55,510 nt of DNA from UMGS1781 sp045650705 (GCA_045650705.1 JAZRRK010000060.1:1-55510), one strand, 5' to 3'. Counted from the first letter of the stretch, positions 9,392 through 18,193 are shown. The notes: generated from the sequence alone by a model not told the origin. Program-made: numbers and translations.

Positions 9392-12217
9392 CTATTTTTC
9401 TAACATCTTCTTTAAGAATTTTCCAGTATATGACCTTTCATTTTTTATTATTTGTTCTGGTGTTCCAACTGCAATTACTTCTCCACCTTTTTCTCCGCTT
9501 TCTGGACCCAAGTCTATTATGTGGTCTGCAGTTTTAATTAAATCTAGGTTGTGTTCTATTACTACTATACTATTTCCTGTGTCCACTAATCTTTGTAGTA
9601 TTTCTATTAATTTATGAACATCTGCTATATGTAAACCTGTTGTTGGTTCATCTAAAATATATAGCGTTTTTCCTGTTGCTCTTTTTGAAAGTTCTGTTGC
9701 AAGTTTTACTCTTTGTGCTTCTCCACCTGATAGTGTTGTTGATGGTTGTCCTAGTTTAATATATCCTAATCCAACATCATATAAAGTTTGTATTTTTTGT
9801 TTTATTTTTGGTATATTGCTGAAAAATTCTAATGCTTCTTCAACTGTCATATCTAGAACATCTGCTATACTCTTTCCTTTATATTTTACCTCTAAAGTTT
9901 CCCTGTTATATCTTTTTCCATGGCACACTTCACAAGGCACATATAAATCTGGCAAGAAGTGCATTTCTATTTTAAGTACTCCATCTCCTTGGCAAGTTTC
10001 ACATCTTCCACCTGATACGTTAAAACTAAATCTTCCTTTTTCATATCCACGCATTTTGGCTTCATTTGTTCCTGCAAAGATATCTCTTATTAAATCAAAT
10101 ACTCCTGTATATGTTGCAGGATTTGACCTTGGTGTTCTTCCTATTGGTGATTGGTCTATGTTTATTACCTTATCTATATTTTGCATTCCTACAATTTTTT
10201 CATGTTTTCCTGGAAAATCTGATGCATTATATAATTCTTTTGCTAAACCTTTATATAAAATTTCATTTATTAATGTACTTTTTCCAGAACCTGAAACACC
10301 TGTAACACAAGTAAATACTCCTAGCGGGATTTTTACATTAATATTTTTTAAATTGTTTTGAATTGCTCCTTTTACTTCTATTGATTTTCCATTTGATTTT
10401 CTTCTTTTGGCCGGCACTTTTATTTGCTTTCTTCCACTTAAATATGCTCCTGTGATTGAATTTAGGTTTTGTTTTAATTCTTCTACTGTACCTGTACCAA
10501 TTACATTTCCACCATGAACACCAGCTTCTGGACCTATATCTATTATATAATCTGCTGCATACATTGTATCTTCATCATGCTCAACTACAATAACTGTATT
10601 TCCTAGGTCTCTAAGTTTCTTTAAAGTTGATATTAATTTATCATTATCTCTTTGATGTAAACCTATACTAGGCTCGTCTAAAATATATAATACTCCTGAT
10701 AAACCTGCACCTATTTGTGTTGCTAAACGAATTCTCTGTGCTTCTCCTCCTGATAATGTTCCTGCTGGCCTTGATAATGTTAAATATTCTAATCCTACAT
10801 CTACTAAGAATTGTAATCTTTTATTTAATTCTTTTAAAATTTGATTCGCTATTAATGTTTTTGTTTTATCTAGACTCAAATTATTCATAAATTCTTGTAT
10901 TCTGTTAATAGGCATATCAGTTAATTCTTGTATGTTTTTATCATTAACAGTAACTGATAAACTTTCTTTTCTTAATCTTGCTCCATTACATAGCTCACAT
11001 GGGCTATCTGTCATGTAGTATTCATAAAAATCTCTCATTCCTTGAGATTTTGTCTCTCTATATCTTCTCTCTAATGTTGGTATTATTCCTTCAAATGGTG
11101 CTTTGAATTTTCTTTCTCCTGCTGCCGAAGTATATCTAAAATCTATCTCCTCTGTACCTGTTCCATAAAGTATTTTCTCTAAGAACTCTCTTGGTAATTT
11201 CTTGATTGGAACATTCTTTATTTCTACTCCATAATGTTTTGCGATACTTTCGAAATACATTTTTGCCATTGTATCGCCTTTTTTCATTGTGCTTGCTCCA
11301 AATGCTTTTACTCCATCATATAGAGTTTTATTTTTATCTGGTATTATCAAGTCTTCATTCATTCTCATTAAATATCCAATTCCTGTACATTCAGGGCAAG
11401 CCCCAAATGGATTATTAAATGAAAACATTCTTGGCGATAATTCTTCTATGCTTATATTACAATCCGGACAAGCATAGTTTTGGCTAAATAGCATCTCTTC
11501 ATCTGAAGTTGCAATTACTACTAGATTGTTTGCATATTTTAATGATATTTCTATTGATTCTGCTAATCTACTTCTAATATCTTCTTTTATTACTAATCTA
11601 TCTACTATTAATTCTATGTTGTGTTTTTTCTTTCTATCTAAGTCAATATCATCTGTTAATTCATATACTGTTCCATCAACTCTTACCCTTACAAATCCAT
11701 CTTTTGCAAAGCCTTCTAAAAGGGCAGTATATTCACCTTTTTTACCTCTTACAACTGGTGCTAATACTTGAATTTTAGTTCCTTCTTCTAGTTTCATTAC
11801 ACTTTCTACTATTTGATCTAATGTTTGCTTTTCTATTTTTTTACCACAGTTTGGACAATGTGGTTCTCCTATTCTTGCATATAGTAAACGTATGTAATCA
11901 TAGATTTCTGTTACTGTTCCAACAGTAGAACGTGGATTTTTAGATGTTGTTTTTTGGTCTATTGCAATTGCTGGTGAAAGTCCTTCAATTGACTCTACAT
12001 CAGGTTTTTCCATTAATCCTAAAAATTGACGTGCATATGAAGATAAGCTCTCTACATATCTTCTTTGACCTTCTGCATACAAAGTATCAAATGCAAGTGA
12101 AGATTTTCCAGAACCTGAAAGTCCTGTTATTACCACTAATTTATCTCTTGGTATAGTTACATTTATGTTTTTTAAGTTATGCTCTTTTGCTCCTTTAACT
12201 ACTATATTGTCGTTCAT
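9392..12217 (-). CDS. uvrA: Excinuclease ABC subunit A
   Basis: UvrA scans DNA for bulky lesions and loads UvrB in nucleotide excision repair. The 941-residue length is standard. Two ABC modules are seen: Walker A GLSGSGKSS near residue 32 and GVSGSGKST near 640, signatures LSGGEAQRIRLA and LSGGEAQRVKLA, and Walker B motifs ending LDEPS and LDEPT. Zinc modules with CPNCGKK, CPDCNIS and CETCQGDG are present. Codons are Arg AGA/CGT with few AGG. One AGG (10127-10129) encodes the invariant Arg of TPRSNPATY, which shows AGG means Arg here. GGAGGG precedes the ATG. uvrB is not adjacent. Confidence 0.98.
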   Translation of the reverse strand: MNDNIVVKGAKEHNLKNINVTIPRDKLVVITGLSGSGKSSLAFDTLYAEGQRRYVESLSSYARQFLGLMEKPDVESIEGLSPAIAIDQKTTSKNPRSTVGTVTEIYDYIRLLYARIGEPHCPNCGKKIEKQTLDQIVESVMKLEEGTKIQVLAPVVRGKKGEYTALLEGFAKDGFVRVRVDGTVYELTDDIDLDRKKKHNIELIVDRLVIKEDIRSRLAESIEISLKYANNLVVIATSDEEMLFSQNYACPDCNISIEELSPRMFSFNNPFGACPECTGIGYLMRMNEDLIIPDKNKTLYDGVKAFGASTMKKGDTMAKMYFESIAKHYGVEIKNVPIKKLPREFLEKILYGTGTEEIDFRYTSAAGERKFKAPFEGIIPTLERRYRETKSQGMRDFYEYYMTDSPCELCNGARLRKESLSVTVNDKNIQELTDMPINRIQEFMNNLSLDKTKTLIANQILKELNKRLQFLVDVGLEYLTLSRPAGTLSGGEAQRIRLATQIGAGLSGVLYILDEPSIGLHQRDNDKLISTLKKLRDLGNTVIVVEHDEDTMYAADYIIDIGPEAGVHGGNVIGTGTVEELKQNLNSITGAYLSGRKQIKVPAKRRKSNGKSIEVKGAIQNNLKNINVKIPLGVFTCVTGVSGSGKSTLINEILYKGLAKELYNASDFPGKHEKIVGMQNIDKVINIDQSPIGRTPRSNPATYTGVFDLIRDIFAGTNEAKMRGYEKGRFSFNVSGGRCETCQGDGVLKIEMHFLPDLYVPCEVCHGKRYNRETLEVKYKGKSIADVLDMTVEEALEFFSNIPKIKQKIQTLYDVGLGYIKLGQPSTTLSGGEAQRVKLATELSKRATGKTLYILDEPTTGLHIADVHKLIEILQRLVDTGNSIVVIEHNLDLIKTADHIIDLGPESGEKGGEVIAVGTPEQIIKNERSYTGKFLKKMLEK

Positions 12218-12330
12218 ATATTCCCTCCATAAAATTTCGTGCTACATTTTATTATAGCACTATTTTTAATAAATTTCAGTAGAATTTAAAAAGTTTTTTC
12301 ATTTACATTTGTCTTTTATTTTTTTCATAC

Positions 12331-12360
12331 AAAAAGCACCCAAATTATTAGGTGCTTTTT
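12331..12360 (-). terminator. Rho-independent terminator of the small membrane-peptide gene
   Basis: AAAAAGCACC and GGTGCTTTTT form a 10-base stem with a 10-base loop just after the stop at 12367. The leftward strand has a following T-run, so it ends the small gene. The symmetric A/T flanks could also let it act in the other direction. Confidence 0.8.
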
Positions 12361-12366
12361 GTAGAA

Positions 12367-12537
12367 TCAATCATGGTTTCCACCAAACTTCTCTCCTGCG
12401 CCGTATCCGAAGAATAAACCCGCAGCTGCCTGTACAGCTCCAATAATTGTTTCCTCAGAACATTCTCCTCCTCTGAACATTACGGTTGTACATAATACAG
12501 TCAAAAAGAAGATAATTGTGTATAGAATTCTTTTCCT
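12367..12537 (-). CDS. Small membrane peptide of about 56 residues with AGG in place of the start codon
   Basis: An AGGAGG site (12543-12548) stands five bases before the codon AGG, where an ATG is expected. Reading on gives K-R-I-L-Y-T-I-I-F-F-L-T-V-L, a positive end plus a membrane helix. A GGE linker and then a second hydrophobic Gly/Ala-rich stretch (AVQAAAGLFFGYGAGEKFG) follow. A TTGCAA/TATAAT promoter lies upstream and a strong terminator directly follows. The shape recalls holin-like or other small membrane proteins, but I cannot name a family. Third positions hold more G and C than the neighbours. It may be a start-codon mutant, a sequencing error, or a gene started at AGG or another weak codon. 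Confidence 0.55.
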   Translation of the reverse strand, partial: RKRILYTIIFFLTVLCTTVMFRGGECSEETIIGAVQAAAGLFFGYGAGEKFGGNHD

Positions 12538-12588
12538 GAAAACCTCCTGCCAAAAATGGCGTTGTAAAAATAATTTTTATATACTTAT

Positions 12589-12617
12589 ATTATACTATAT
12601 TTGACATAAAATTGCAA
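12589..12617 (-). promoter_or_regulatory. TTGCAA -17- TATAAT promoter
   Basis: Reading leftward, -35 TTGCAA (12617-12612), a 17-base spacer and -10 TATAAT (12594-12589) stand upstream of the small membrane-peptide gene. A GCCATTTTTGGC hairpin comes just before its ribosome site. The rest of the 298-base gap from 12538 to 12835 shows no other feature I can support. Confidence 0.65.
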
Positions 12618-12835
12618 ATTTTACATTTTAATATCCAATATAACATTATTTTATTACTTATAGATATACTCTTTTATCCTAATAATCGCTCCTACAAATG
12701 ATTATAATAAAAGTTTAATCTAAATTTAACATTTTTTTAAAAGTGTGTAACACATTTTCCGTCCCCAGAATAATATATCATATAACAAATGAAAAAAACT
12801 TAAGATTTTTTCTTGTGCAGGGAGGTGAAAATAGT

Positions 12836-12961
12836 ATGCCAGAAAGTAGAGGATGCGGATGCGGTGGTTTCGGATTTGGAAATGACTGTTGCTGGATTAT
12901 AATTCTATTAATAATAATCTGTTGCTGTTGTGGAGGTAACAATGGTTGTGGAAATTGCTAA
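12836..12961 (+). CDS. Cys/Gly-rich small membrane peptide (41 residues)
   Basis: I place the start at the ATG at 12836 because GGGAGGTGAAAATAG lies just before it. The in-frame upstream extension to 12743 has no such site. The peptide begins MPESRGCGCGGFGFG, then has a short membrane segment (WIIILLIII) flanked by cysteine clusters (CC before, CCCC after), and ends in a GGNNGCGNC tail. Ten of 41 residues are Cys. Similar tiny Cys-rich proteins in clostridia are often labelled chorion class high-cysteine proteins and have no proven role. Spore-coat or cell-surface use is only a guess. Confidence 0.7.
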   Translation: MPESRGCGCGGFGFGNDCCWIIILLIIICCCCGGNNGCGNC

Positions 12962-12983
12962 TAGAGTATAAATTAGATTACTT

Positions 12984-13005
12984 GGGTGGATACTAATTTC
13001 CACCC
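12984..13005 (+). terminator. Hairpin after the Cys-rich peptide gene
   Basis: GGGTGGA and TCCACCC pair around an eight-base loop 22 bases after the stop at 12961. No T-run follows, so termination is plausible but weak. Confidence 0.35.
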
Positions 13006-13055
13006 CCACGATAAGCAAATATAGTTAGTATTTTGTTTGCTTTTATTAATATGAA

Positions 13056-13094
13056 AAAAACTGCTCAATTGGTTAATCCTATTGAACAGTTTTT
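13056..13094 (-). terminator. Terminator of the HIT-protein gene
   Basis: An A-rich/T-rich stem of about 14 bases (AAAAACTG and CAGTTTTT arms, one mismatch) lies directly after the stop of the HIT gene. The leftward T-run comes from its A-rich side. Confidence 0.7.
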
Positions 13095-13097
13095 GTT

Positions 13098-13442
13098 TTA
13101 TGCTATTTTTGCACCTAATTTTTTTCCGCCTAATAAGTGGAAGTGCAAGTGCTTTACTTCTTGTCCTCCATCTTCTCCACAATTTACTATTACTCTAAAT
13201 CCTTTTTCTAATATTCCTTCTTTTTTTGCTATTTCATTTATAACTGTATATATTCTTCCTACTACTGCTTCATCTTCTTTCTCTAATTCTGCTAAGCTTG
13301 TTATGTGTTTTTTTGGTATTACTAATACGTGTACTGGTGTTACTGGATGTATGTCTTTAAATACTAGTATTTCATCATCCTCATATACTATTGTAGATGG
13401 TATTTCTTTATTTACTATTTTACAAAATAGACAATCATTCAT
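13098..13442 (-). CDS. HIT family nucleotide-binding hydrolase
   Basis: The protein is 114 residues when started at the ATG at 13442, where AAAGGAA has proper spacing. A GTG at 13451 is too close to that site. It has the N-terminal CLFCKIVNKEIPS, the middle HVLVIPKKHI and the histidine triad VKHLHFHLLGG. HIT proteins hydrolyse nucleoside phosphoramidates or other nucleotide derivatives; this small form is the HinT/PKCI type. It lies downstream of alaS in the same direction, with a repeat element between them. In many bacteria HinT acts on aminoacyl-AMP by-products, which would suit the neighbour, but this is inference. Confidence 0.93.
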   Translation of the reverse strand: MNDCLFCKIVNKEIPSTIVYEDDEILVFKDIHPVTPVHVLVIPKKHITSLAELEKEDEAVVGRIYTVINEIAKKEGILEKGFRVIVNCGEDGGQEVKHLHFHLLGGKKLGAKIA

Positions 13443-13464
13443 TATAATCACATTCCTTTCCTTA

Positions 13465-13571
13465 TAACCTCCCTTAATAAGGGAGGTGGCAGCCTACGGC
13501 TGACGGAAGGTTCTTTCATATTATTTTAGAACCCCCAGTCGCTACGCGACAGCCCCCTTGTTAAAGGGGCT
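13465..13571. repeat. REP-like composite element, copy B1
   Basis: This intergenic block contains three hairpins. The first is CCTCCCTTAATAAGGGAGG, followed by GCC...GGC around TACG and a GTTCT end. The second is a GTCGCTACGCGAC palindrome. The third is CCCCTTGTTAAAGGGG. A near copy in the reverse arrangement is at 34222-34368. It abuts the alaS stop and may serve as its terminator. It looks like a short non-autonomous palindromic element of the REP type, frequent in gut clostridia. Confidence 0.75.
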
Positions 13572-13572
13572 T

Positions 13573-15342
13573 TTATTCTAGTATGGCTTTTATACGACGT
13601 ACCCCAGCAGATGATGCCTCCTCTTTTTTGATTTTGAAGTGACCTAATTCGCTTGTGTTATTTACGTGAGGTCCTCCGCATAGCTCCATTGATACATCTC
13701 CAATTTTATATACTGTTACTACATCTCCATATTTGTCTATAAACATTGCCTCTGCACCTAATCTTAAAGCTTCTTCTTTTTGCATCTCCATCTTTTCAAC
13801 TGGTATTGCCATTTTTATATATTCATTTACTAATTCTTCTGCTTTTTGTTTTTCTTCGTCTGTCATTTTTGCACCATGTGAAAAGTCAAATCTCATTCTT
13901 TCTGCTGTTATGTTACTTCCTTTTTGATGTACATGGTCTCCTAATACTTTTTTTAGTGCTGCATTTAAAAGGTGTGTTGCTGTATGATATTTTGTTTCCA
14001 TCTCTCCTGTTGAGGCTAGTCCACCTTTAAATTTTTGATTTGCTCCCTCTCTTGATTTTTCTTGATGTTCTGCAAATTTTTGTTTAAATCCTTCTGTATC
14101 AACTGTTAAACCATTTTCATTTGCAAGTTCTTCTGTAAGTTCTATTGGGAAACCATAAGTATCATATAGTCTAAAAGCTATATCTTTATTTATTTCTTTT
14201 CCTTCTAAATTATTAGTTGCTTTTTCAAATTCTCTTAATCCTTTTTCTAAAGTCCTATTGAATTTGATTTTTTCATCTTTCAATACTTGCAATATTGTTT
14301 CTTTATTTCTATCAAGTTCTGCGTAATATTTTGAATATTTATTTATTATTAATTCTGCTAATTCTTGTTCCCAATTGCTGTTTATATCTATGTTTAATTT
14401 CTTAGCATATCTTATAATCCTTCTTATTAATCTTCTTAATATATATCCTTGGTCTGTGTTTGATGGTTTTATTCCTGCATCATCGCCACTTATCATTACA
14501 ACTGCTCTTATGTGGTCTGCAATTATTCTCATTGCTTTACAGTTTTTTTCATCATCATATGATAAGCCTGATACTTCTTCTATTTTTGCAATTACATCTT
14601 TCCATACTGATGATTTGTAGTTATCTGTATATCCTTCTAATATTGCTGTTACTCTTTCTACTCCAAGACCTGTATCTACGTTTTTATTTTTTAATGGTAC
14701 AAAGTTTCCATCTGTTTCGTGATTATATTGCATAAATACGTTATTCCAGATTTCTACCCAATTTTCATTATCTGGATCAAATTTTTCTGGAACAGCTTCT
14801 TCACTTCTCCAATAGAATATTTCTGTATCTGGTCCACAAGGTCCTGTTAATTCCATATTTGGCCACCAGTTGTTTTCTTCTCCTAAAAATGCTATTCTTT
14901 CTTCTTTAATGCCGGCTTTTTTCCAGATTTCAGCTGATTCTGTATCCGCTGGAACTATTTCATTTCCTTTAAATACAGTTACTGCTAATTTTTCTACTGG
15001 TATTTCCAAATGTTTTGTTAATAATTCAAAACTCCATGTGATCGCTTCTTTTTTGAAATAGTCTCCTAAAGACCAATTTCCAAGCATTTCAAAAAATGTA
15101 TGGTGTGTTGTATCTCCAATTGATTCTAAGTCGTTTGTTCTGAAGCATTTTTGAACATCTGCTAAACGTGTTCCTTCTGGATGTGCTTCTCCTTTTAAAT
15201 ATGGTACTAATGGTTGCATACCTGCTGTGTTAAATAAACAGGTTGGGTCATTTTCTGGTATAATTGGCGCACTTGGTATTATTTTATGCCCTTTACTTTC
15301 AAAAAACTTTAAATATGTATCTTTTAAATTTATATCTTTCAT
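13573..15342 (-). CDS. alaS: Alanyl-tRNA synthetase, compact form lacking the C-Ala domain
   Basis: The enzyme charges tRNA-Ala and edits Ser/Gly-tRNA-Ala. It has 589 residues, against about 870 in common forms. The class II catalytic domain spans about residues 1-240 (FFESKGHK, motif 2 FRTNDLESIGDTTHHTFFEM, motif 3 GLGVERV). A helical tRNA-recognition domain follows. The editing domain starts near residue 450 with zinc motif HTATH, later CGGPH. It ends at RRIKAILE, exactly where the C-Ala (DHHA1) domain would begin. The frame is intact and the stop is clean, so it seems a true compact type like those of reduced-genome lineages. No T-box is seen in its 149-base upstream gap. Confidence 0.95.
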   Translation of the reverse strand: MKDINLKDTYLKFFESKGHKIIPSAPIIPENDPTCLFNTAGMQPLVPYLKGEAHPEGTRLADVQKCFRTNDLESIGDTTHHTFFEMLGNWSLGDYFKKEAITWSFELLTKHLEIPVEKLAVTVFKGNEIVPADTESAEIWKKAGIKEERIAFLGEENNWWPNMELTGPCGPDTEIFYWRSEEAVPEKFDPDNENWVEIWNNVFMQYNHETDGNFVPLKNKNVDTGLGVERVTAILEGYTDNYKSSVWKDVIAKIEEVSGLSYDDEKNCKAMRIIADHIRAVVMISGDDAGIKPSNTDQGYILRRLIRRIIRYAKKLNIDINSNWEQELAELIINKYSKYYAELDRNKETILQVLKDEKIKFNRTLEKGLREFEKATNNLEGKEINKDIAFRLYDTYGFPIELTEELANENGLTVDTEGFKQKFAEHQEKSREGANQKFKGGLASTGEMETKYHTATHLLNAALKKVLGDHVHQKGSNITAERMRFDFSHGAKMTDEEKQKAEELVNEYIKMAIPVEKMEMQKEEALRLGAEAMFIDKYGDVVTVYKIGDVSMELCGGPHVNNTSELGHFKIKKEEASSAGVRRIKAILE

Positions 15343-15491
15343 CTATATTATCATCCTTTCTGACTTTATAATTATACACTCAAATACTAGTATTTTTCAA
15401 TAGTTTATAAATATTTTGTCAAATTTATGCATATTTTTTCATTCTTTTCAAATACTATTTTTGAACATAAATAGTAAAAGGAGGTAAGATT

Positions 15492-16046
15492 TTGAAAGCA
15501 ACTGGTGTGGTTAGAAGAATTGATGATTTAGGTAGAATTGTTATTCCTAAAGAAATTAGAAGAACTCTTCATATTAAAGAAGGAGATCCTCTAGAAATAT
15601 TTACAGATAAAGAAGGAGAAATTATTTTAAAAAAATATTCACCTATTGGTGAACTTTCTGAATTTGCAACAGGTTATGCAGAAACTCTTTCAAAAACAAC
15701 TGGTCATATTGCTTGTATAACAGATAAAGATACTGTTATAGCTGTTTCTGGTGGTTCTAAAAAAGAATTTTTAGAGCAATCTCTAAGTCCAGAATTAGAA
15801 AAAGTTATTGAAAACAAAGAAGTATATACAAGTAAAGCAAATAATGAAATTGCTTTGCCTATTACACAAAATGATAATAAGGAAAGACGTTACAACTCAC
15901 AAGTAATTTATCCTATTATTGCAGATGGTGATGTTATTGGAAGTGTTATTTTACTTTCTAAAGAGCAAAATACTAAAATGGGAGAAACTGAACTTAAAGT
16001 TGTTCAGTCTGCAGCTGGTTTTTTAAGTAGCCAAATGGACGTTTAG
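15492..16046 (+). CDS. spoVT: Stage V sporulation protein T (AbrB-type regulator)
   Basis: SpoVT is a forespore transcription regulator of late sporulation genes. The gene starts with UUG at 15492 after AGGAGGTAAG. The N-terminal swapped-hairpin AbrB domain reads VVRRIDDLGRIVIPKEIRRT. It is followed by EGDPLEIFTDKEGEIILKKY and a C-terminal GAF-like domain (about residues 55-184). The length of 184 is close to the B. subtilis protein (178). All Arg codons are AGA or CGT. It is divergent from alaS and convergent with ylbF. Its presence shows that the organism forms spores or descends from a spore former. Confidence 0.97.
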   Translation: MKATGVVRRIDDLGRIVIPKEIRRTLHIKEGDPLEIFTDKEGEIILKKYSPIGELSEFATGYAETLSKTTGHIACITDKDTVIAVSGGSKKEFLEQSLSPELEKVIENKEVYTSKANNEIALPITQNDNKERRYNSQVIYPIIADGDVIGSVILLSKEQNTKMGETELKVVQSAAGFLSSQMDV

Positions 16047-16047
16047 C

Positions 16048-16072
16048 AAAAATGCCCTATGAGGGCATTTTT
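16048..16072 (+). terminator. spoVT terminator
   Basis: AAAAATGCCCTATGAGGGCATTTTT starts two bases after the spoVT stop. It forms a stem around ATGCCC/GGGCAT with a T-run, a typical intrinsic terminator. Confidence 0.85.
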
Positions 16073-16073
16073 A

Positions 16074-16110
16074 GTTAAGAGTTAATGGTGAATAGTGAAA
16101 AGTTAATAGT
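16074..16110. repeat. GAATAGTGAA-type repeat, short copy C1
   Basis: The stretch is made of repeated near-identical pieces (GTTAATGGTGAATAGTGAAA, AGTTAATAGTTATTG). The same units occur at 21.5, 23.6 and 51.6 kb as parts of larger intergenic repeats. Confidence 0.6.
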
Positions 16111-16117
16111 TATTGAA

Positions 16118-16147
16118 GAAAGTTTCGGTTTCCCGAAACTTTCTTTT
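16118..16147. terminator. Strong hairpin between convergent spoVT and ylbF
   Basis: GAAAGTTTCGG and CCGAAACTTTC form an 11-base stem with a T-run on the rightward side. It touches the ylbF stop codon and probably serves both directions. Confidence 0.8.
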
Positions 16148-16476
16148 TAAATTAAATCTTTTACTGATTCGCTTATTATTCTATTTACATCTGCTAACAT
16201 TATATTAAAACGTACTTCTATGTCAAAGTATTCTTTTATTTTTTTATCTTCGTTAAGTATGTTGTACATTTCTTGAAGCTTTTGCATTTTTTCTGGGTCT
16301 TCTTTTCCTTGAAATGACATTACTTGAACATCATATCTTATTTTTTCAAATTCATCAACTTTTTTCTTCATTTCTGGATTTGAATTTATCTCTTCTTTTA
16401 CTTTTTTATATTCTAAATATTCTTTGCTTTCTTGTATTGCTTTTGCTAAGTTATTAGCTTCGTCATAAACGTACAT
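16147..16476 (-). CDS. ylbF: YlbF/YmcA family protein
   Basis: This 109-residue all-helical protein begins MYVYDEANNLAKAIQESKEYLEYKKVKEEI. The middle has MKKKVDEFEKIRYDVQ, and a second helical pair ends in DVNRIISESV. In B. subtilis, YlbF, YmcA and YaaT form a complex that affects RNase Y, sporulation and biofilm formation. YmcA and YaaT partners are not in the window. It starts 14 bases after the GT4 gene stop with GGAGG before ATG, so the two are co-transcribed. Confidence 0.88.
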   Translation of the reverse strand: MYVYDEANNLAKAIQESKEYLEYKKVKEEINSNPEMKKKVDEFEKIRYDVQVMSFQGKEDPEKMQKLQEMYNILNEDKKIKEYFDIEVRFNIMLADVNRIISESVKDLI

Positions 16477-16490
16477 ATTTTATTCCTCCT

Positions 16491-17783
16491 TTAAGCATAT
16501 GCTTGGCGTTTTTTGAATGATAATAAATTTGTAATTTCTGTATCTGTTCCTTTTGTTTTTTTTGCTTTTTTTGCCTTTTCTTGAGCAATTTGATTTGCTT
16601 GGCGTTCTGCCATTGTTTGGCATATTGCTTTTTCATATGTAAAATATGTATCTTGTGATAGTTTACCCCAATTATATTCATTTTTTACTTTTAGTTTTGC
16701 CTGTTTTGTTACTTTATCACATAGTTCTGGATTTAGTAACAATGCTAGAATAGAGTCAGCTAATGAATTCGGATTGCCTGCATAACTCTTCATTCCATCT
16801 ACACCATGTTCTACTATTTCATTTAATCCACCAACATCTGAAACAACAGTTGGAACTCCTGCAAGCATTGCTTCTAGTGCTACTATTCCAAATGGTTCAT
16901 ATGTGCTTGGAAATACTGAAACATCTGCACATTTATACATTTTTGATACTTGTTTTGCATTTAAATATCCTGTAAAATATACCTTTTGCCCTAATCCCAT
17001 TGCTTCAACTTGAGCTTTTAATTCATCTATCATGCCACCTTTTCCAGCAATTACTAGTTTTGCATCATGATAACCTTCTAAAATTTTTGGCATTGCTGAA
17101 ATTAGATGTTGTACGCCCTTTTCATATACTAGTCTTCCCATAAATAGAATTATCTTTTCGTTATCTGCTGCATATTGTCTTCTAAATTCATAATCTCTTT
17201 CTACACCTGTATATGAATTTATATTTACTCCATTTGGTATTACATTTATCTTTTCATATGGTAAACCAAATAATCTTTGTAAATCATTTTTCATAAACTT
17301 ACTATTTACTATTACTTCTGATGATTCATATGTTAATAGCCATTCTGTATCATTTACATATCTTTGTGTTTCATCATGTATTCCACTATTTCTTCCAGCT
17401 TCTGTTGCATGTATGGTACTTACTAATGGTATTCCATATGAATTTTTTAATGTTTTTGCACTATATGCTACAAGCCAATCATGTGCATGTATAACATCAA
17501 ATTTTCCTTTTTCTGCAATAAGTTCATTTGCTTTAGTAACCATATTAAAATTAAGTTGCATTATCCAATCAATAAAATTATTTGGATTAATCATATAATT
17601 ATCAACTCTATAAACATCTACACCTTTATCATTCTCATAATATGGGACATTTCCTTCTTTATATGTAATAACAGTTACCTCATGTCCGTCTTTTATAAGT
17701 CTTTTAGATAAATCATGTACTACTCTTGCTATTCCACCTACTATTCTTGGTGGATATTCCCAAGTTAACATTAAAATTTTCAT
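16491..17783 (-). CDS. GT4-family glycosyltransferase (glycogen/starch synthase-like)
   Basis: I start this 430-residue enzyme at 17783 (MKILMLTWEYPPRIVGG) because GGAGGG lies just before it. A further upstream in-frame ATG has no such site. The GT-B fold shows an N-terminal Gly-rich nucleotide-sugar loop (PPRIVGGIARVV), HAHDW, a C-terminal ILFMGRLVYEKGVQHLI and the EX7E motif in PSTYEPFGIVALEAMLAG. Family members transfer glucose or another sugar from a nucleotide donor in glycogen, glycolipid or polysaccharide synthesis. The tail (residues 395-430) is Lys/Ala-rich with low complexity. It is linked to ylbF by a short gap. Confidence 0.9.
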   Translation of the reverse strand: MKILMLTWEYPPRIVGGIARVVHDLSKRLIKDGHEVTVITYKEGNVPYYENDKGVDVYRVDNYMINPNNFIDWIMQLNFNMVTKANELIAEKGKFDVIHAHDWLVAYSAKTLKNSYGIPLVSTIHATEAGRNSGIHDETQRYVNDTEWLLTYESSEVIVNSKFMKNDLQRLFGLPYEKINVIPNGVNINSYTGVERDYEFRRQYAADNEKIILFMGRLVYEKGVQHLISAMPKILEGYHDAKLVIAGKGGMIDELKAQVEAMGLGQKVYFTGYLNAKQVSKMYKCADVSVFPSTYEPFGIVALEAMLAGVPTVVSDVGGLNEIVEHGVDGMKSYAGNPNSLADSILALLLNPELCDKVTKQAKLKVKNEYNWGKLSQDTYFTYEKAICQTMAERQANQIAQEKAKKAKKTKGTDTEITNLLSFKKRQAYA

Positions 17784-17881
17784 TAGAAAATCCCTCCATT
17801 TGTTTTTCATTTGTTACATATTTCTCATCTGATATATTTTATATTATAATTCTAAAAAAGTAAACATTTTTTTACATTTTT

Positions 17882-18139
17882 TTAAAATATTTTCATCGCT
17901 ATTAATAAAAGTGCTCCTGGTATACCAAATACACCTATAAATATAGACGTAATAACATTAAGACCTATATGTAATCCAAATGTGGCTCCGATTTGATTTA
18001 TAAGAAAAATTATACATCCACCTAAGATTGAGTTTAAAATTAATTTTAATATTTTAAATATATTTATCTTAAAAATTGTTCCTAAAATTACTATTCCAAT
18101 TATACAAGATATTATTACCCAAATATTATTTATGTCCAA
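17882..18139 (-). CDS. bofA: Pro-sigma-K processing inhibitor BofA
   Basis: The protein has 85 residues and a UUG start at 18139 with AGGAGGGG upstream; the longer reading to 18184 has no suitable start region. It shows two or three membrane helices with the family motif LNSILGGCIIFLINQIG, then HIGLNVITSIFIGVFGIPGA. BofA sits in the outer forespore membrane and restrains the SpoIVFB protease until sigma-K is needed. yaaL lies 55 bases upstream on the same strand, the same order as in B. subtilis (recR-yaaL-bofA), but recR is not seen here. Confidence 0.92.
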   Translation of the reverse strand: MDINNIWVIISCIIGIVILGTIFKINIFKILKLILNSILGGCIIFLINQIGATFGLHIGLNVITSIFIGVFGIPGALLLIAMKIF

Positions 18140-18193
18140 AACAACCCCTCCTATATAAATATAGTTATGTTTCATTTTGGACAAATATTACTT

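Noticed and set aside
10127..12537. AGG might be read as Met, given the AGG at the start of the small gene and known AGG reassignment in some uncultured Bacilli
   Set aside because: The invariant Arg in TPRSNPATY of UvrA is encoded by AGG at 10127-10129, so AGG means Arg in this genome.
13033..13467. Rightward ORF of 144 residues
   Set aside because: It is a shadow of the HIT gene and crosses its terminator.
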